This document shows, in pieces, positions 61,401-64,000 of a stretch of 64,000 bases of DNA. The translations under genes and the position numbers were made by a program. The notes under the pieces were generated by a model. That model had not been told where the DNA came from. It was given only the letters and a program-made list of their open reading frames with translations, and did no database searches. Source of the DNA: Caprimulgus europaeus. Lineage: Eukaryota; Chordata; Aves; Caprimulgiformes; Caprimulgidae. Where the stretch lies: the NCBI GenBank assembly GCA_907165065.1, contig OU015529.1:9929554-9993553 (forward strand). Direction: 5' to 3'. The number at the start of each line of letters is the position of its first letter. Position 1 is the first letter of the stretch.

Positions 61401-64000
61401 TTGTGGTGAGTTTTCTTTGGTCAGGGATAAAAAGCAGGTGAGTTTTGAGAACGAGAGAATGCAGCTCAAACTCCCCCATCCTCCCTTAGCTACAGAAAAC
61501 CAGCTGCTTCTCATTTCAGAAGCAAAACATAAGAGCATCTTTTGAGGGTGTGGCACAGGCTGCTTTATGTCTTTAGGATCTGCCATTCCAACTCAACTGT
61601 GTTTGCAAAACACTGCGTGTTAGTATTTGCAAAACACTGGGCATTAGTATCTAGGGGGAAATAGGGCAGGGATGGATGAAATTCACAGGAATCCTTGAAA
61701 AATTGTCAATACAAATATTGGAAATTGGAGCTCTTGTACTTGAGTTTCAGGTGTTGGTTGAGTGAGTGCTGAATTTAACGCTCTCCCCAGAAGTGCACTG
61801 AAAAGCTGGAAGGATCTTCCAGCTCTCTAACAGCAAGGAAGGGACAAGACAGGCTGTCTGAGTTTGTGGGTGAGGAAACAGGACAGAAGAGCTGGCTGCC
61901 TTCCCACGGAATCTAACCCAGCTCTGCGGGCAGGAGTTTCAGCGGGGGAGCTGTATCCTGCAGAGGCAGAGCCCTGCACAGCCTGGGTGCCTCCTGGTTC
62001 CCCTTCCCACTCTGAACCTTTACCCGCTGTTGTACAGTGGCACCTTGTTATCACATCTCCAGCAAATACTTTGGCAGGAAAGAGGCTTTTCCACTCTGTC
62101 ACATCTGCTCTGGTATCATGGAGCAGATAGGGACTTGTTTGTGCAGGCTTCCAATAAGTACTTACATAAAACAAACAGTTTTAAAAATCTCTAAGCTTTG
62201 CCATTTGGCATTGGAAATTAACTTTATTCACCTTTACTTGTGTATGTTGTTTTGGTTGTTAAGAATGGAAGAAGAAAATGAAAAATCACCGTCTCAGGGG
62301 GGATAAAGATACCAGCAGTGCACCCGAGGAGAGGAAAAGGTGACACGAGGACACAAGTGCCAATAGGGTGACTTTGGAGCTGAGTTCAGCAAGAGCAGGG
62401 CTGGCCATGAGGTTCTGCATGTGCTGACTCCCATGGCCTCCCACCCCTCCCAGCTGCCCACCACCATCCTCCATGCAGGGAGACAGTGATTTCTGGGAAC
62501 TTTGCTGTAGAAGCAACATTTCTTTTTTCTGATGACTCCAGTCGTTTGTCAGCTCCTGGCAGAGACCTGCCCAAAGGCAGCATTGCCAGCAGCAGCATCT
62601 AACCCACTTTTCAGCTCCTGTTTTAGAGAAGAGATGGATAGGGGCATTTATCCCAGTGGGGCTTCCTCAGGCAGAGACAGACAGGTTGGATTTCACGTTG
62701 CTGAAGCTGTGTCATGTGCTTGGCTCTCTGCCCTGCTCTTGGTCGCATCTATTGCCTGAACAAGGGAGGTAAAGCTGAAATTCAGTTCTGTGTCCTGTGA
62801 CCCAGTGATTGTCTGAGGAACTGAGCTCTGCAGCACAGCAGGAGCCTGGTTTCTCTCTAACACCTTCATGGTCACCCACAGCACAGCTCATTCCTCCCAG
62901 CTCTTCTGCAAGTAGGGGAGAGCAGCGTCCCATGGCATCGCTGGGGCAGGGACCGACAGTGCTGGGGGGCACAGGACAGAAATGGGGTCCTGGGCCATGG
63001 GGGACACTTTGGAGGTGGCTGGACAGGGCTGTTATGGACTATTGGTGCCCTCAGGGCCCTGACAAACATTTCCAGCAGTGTGTGAAGGTTCCTGGTTTTA
63101 TGCCATACAAAAACATAGCATTTTGATTTTGACAAAGAAGTAGCAGTGACAAAGGGAGGGGGACAAGCGTGGTGGGACAGTGGTACACTCAGTGACAGCT
63201 TGTTGGGTAAGGACTAACTACCAAAATGCCCTGACAGATTAATGGGTTGGAGGAGCAGGGATGCTGTCCCCTGTGCTCATTTGGCAAGGGATGACTTATA
63301 ATGCTGGAAAAACTCAGGGAGGCAAGCAGAGCATGGTTCCTTGGAGCTGCTGTCAGCAGAAGCTGGGGGTCTGATGCCCCCCTGTAGTGGCATCCACACC
63401 AGCACCACCTGCAGAGCCCCCTGGCCACTTCAGCTGTTGTTGATTAGAGGATGTTTGTCCTCCCTCACTTTCCCTGATGGCATTTCTAAACCTACTTGCC
63501 AAGCATCATGTACTGATGGTGTCCTGGCTATGTTCTACCTGGAGGACCAGGTCAGGAACCTGCTGTGAGCTTCCCCTGCTCCGGAGAGGCTGGCAGTTGG
63601 AGATCTTGCAGCTCTGTCTCAGGTCCATGAGCTCTGGAAGGGCCCTGGATGGGGCAGCGCAGGAAATCCAATGGCCCACATTAACCTGGTTTCCACACCA
63701 AACACAACCCAGGGGACAGCTGCCATCCACTCAACAGTTTTCCCTGCCTGATTCATGCCACTTTGGTCAAATACAACCTGCGAGGAGCTGCCAGTGATCC
63801 ACTCTCATCTGTGAATGAAACCAAAAGCTCTGAGGAAGGTCAGGGGGATGCCATCAGGCTCACAAAACACCTCGTCCACCAAGCGATCCAAATCAGGTCC
63901 TTTCCTTCTCTCCATAACTCACTTTCTTCCTTTTTTCTCTCTCCTTGCTAATCCTTTGAGGAGGACTAATTTCAGCTGGAGATGCTCAAGTGCACATCAG
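58421..64000. other. Flank downstream of DCLRE1A, no gene recognised
   Basis: In human the next gene is PLEKHS1, tail-to-tail with DCLRE1A, so its exons would be on the minus strand here. I looked for its PH-domain and C-terminal segments in the minus frames and recognised none. The last 3 kb is richer in GC and has overlapping open frames of 60-115 codons on both strands, which reflects base composition rather than genes. A 24-bp tandem duplication lies at 61,602-61,649. Confidence 0.6.
61602..61649. repeat. 24-bp unit in two direct tandem copies
   Basis: Copies at 61,602-61,625 and 61,626-61,649 begin TTTGCAAAACACTG and end TTAGTA, with three mismatches. Simple local duplication. Confidence 0.9.

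Noticed and set aside
61827-62174. 115-codon minus-strand frame, considered as a PLEKHS1 exon
   Set aside because: No similarity to PLEKHS1 PH-domain or C-terminal segments, and an equally long frame overlaps it on the other strand.

Overview
The window is genomic DNA from a bird. It has two vertebrate genes with many exons, introns with GT-AG (one GC-AG) borders, an AT-rich intron and intergenic background, a CpG-rich shared promoter, and a CR1 LINE copy of the avian type with its ORF2 C-terminal frame still readable. Species cannot be set from this stretch.

Layout. About 1-11,200 is AT-rich flank downstream of NHLRC2, with no gene I can support. 11,264-38,402 (minus strand) holds the complete NHLRC2 coding sequence in 11 coding exons; the splice phases close exactly to give 724 residues (thioredoxin-like fold, NHL beta-propeller, C-terminal beta domain). 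38,403-39,549 is the space between two head-to-head genes: two CpG islands separated by an AT-rich stretch of about 350 bases that carries an E2F-like site. 39,550-57,782 (plus strand) holds the complete DCLRE1A (SNM1A) coding sequence in 9 coding exons, 997 residues (UBZ4 zinc finger, PCNA-binding box, metallo-beta-lactamase/beta-CASP nuclease). A canonical poly(A) signal with a GU-rich element lies near 58,381. About 58,420-64,000 is flank in which no exon is recognised.

The head-to-head NHLRC2/DCLRE1A order is the same as on human chromosome 10q25, where ADRB1 and PLEKHS1 are the next genes outward; neither is visible here. The two proteins have unrelated jobs: NHLRC2 is a thioredoxin-like/NHL protein needed for cell and tissue integrity, and SNM1A is a nuclear 5'-3' exonuclease for DNA interstrand crosslink repair. 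They are likely linked only by the shared promoter.

No new multi-gene system is present. The points most worth checking are an apparent GC-AG intron in NHLRC2, an overlapping upstream ORF in strong Kozak context before the DCLRE1A start, a phase-compatible cryptic exon in DCLRE1A intron 2 that would give an SNM1A form without nuclease domain, and a 44-bp tandem duplication that builds hairpins in NHLRC2 intron 2.
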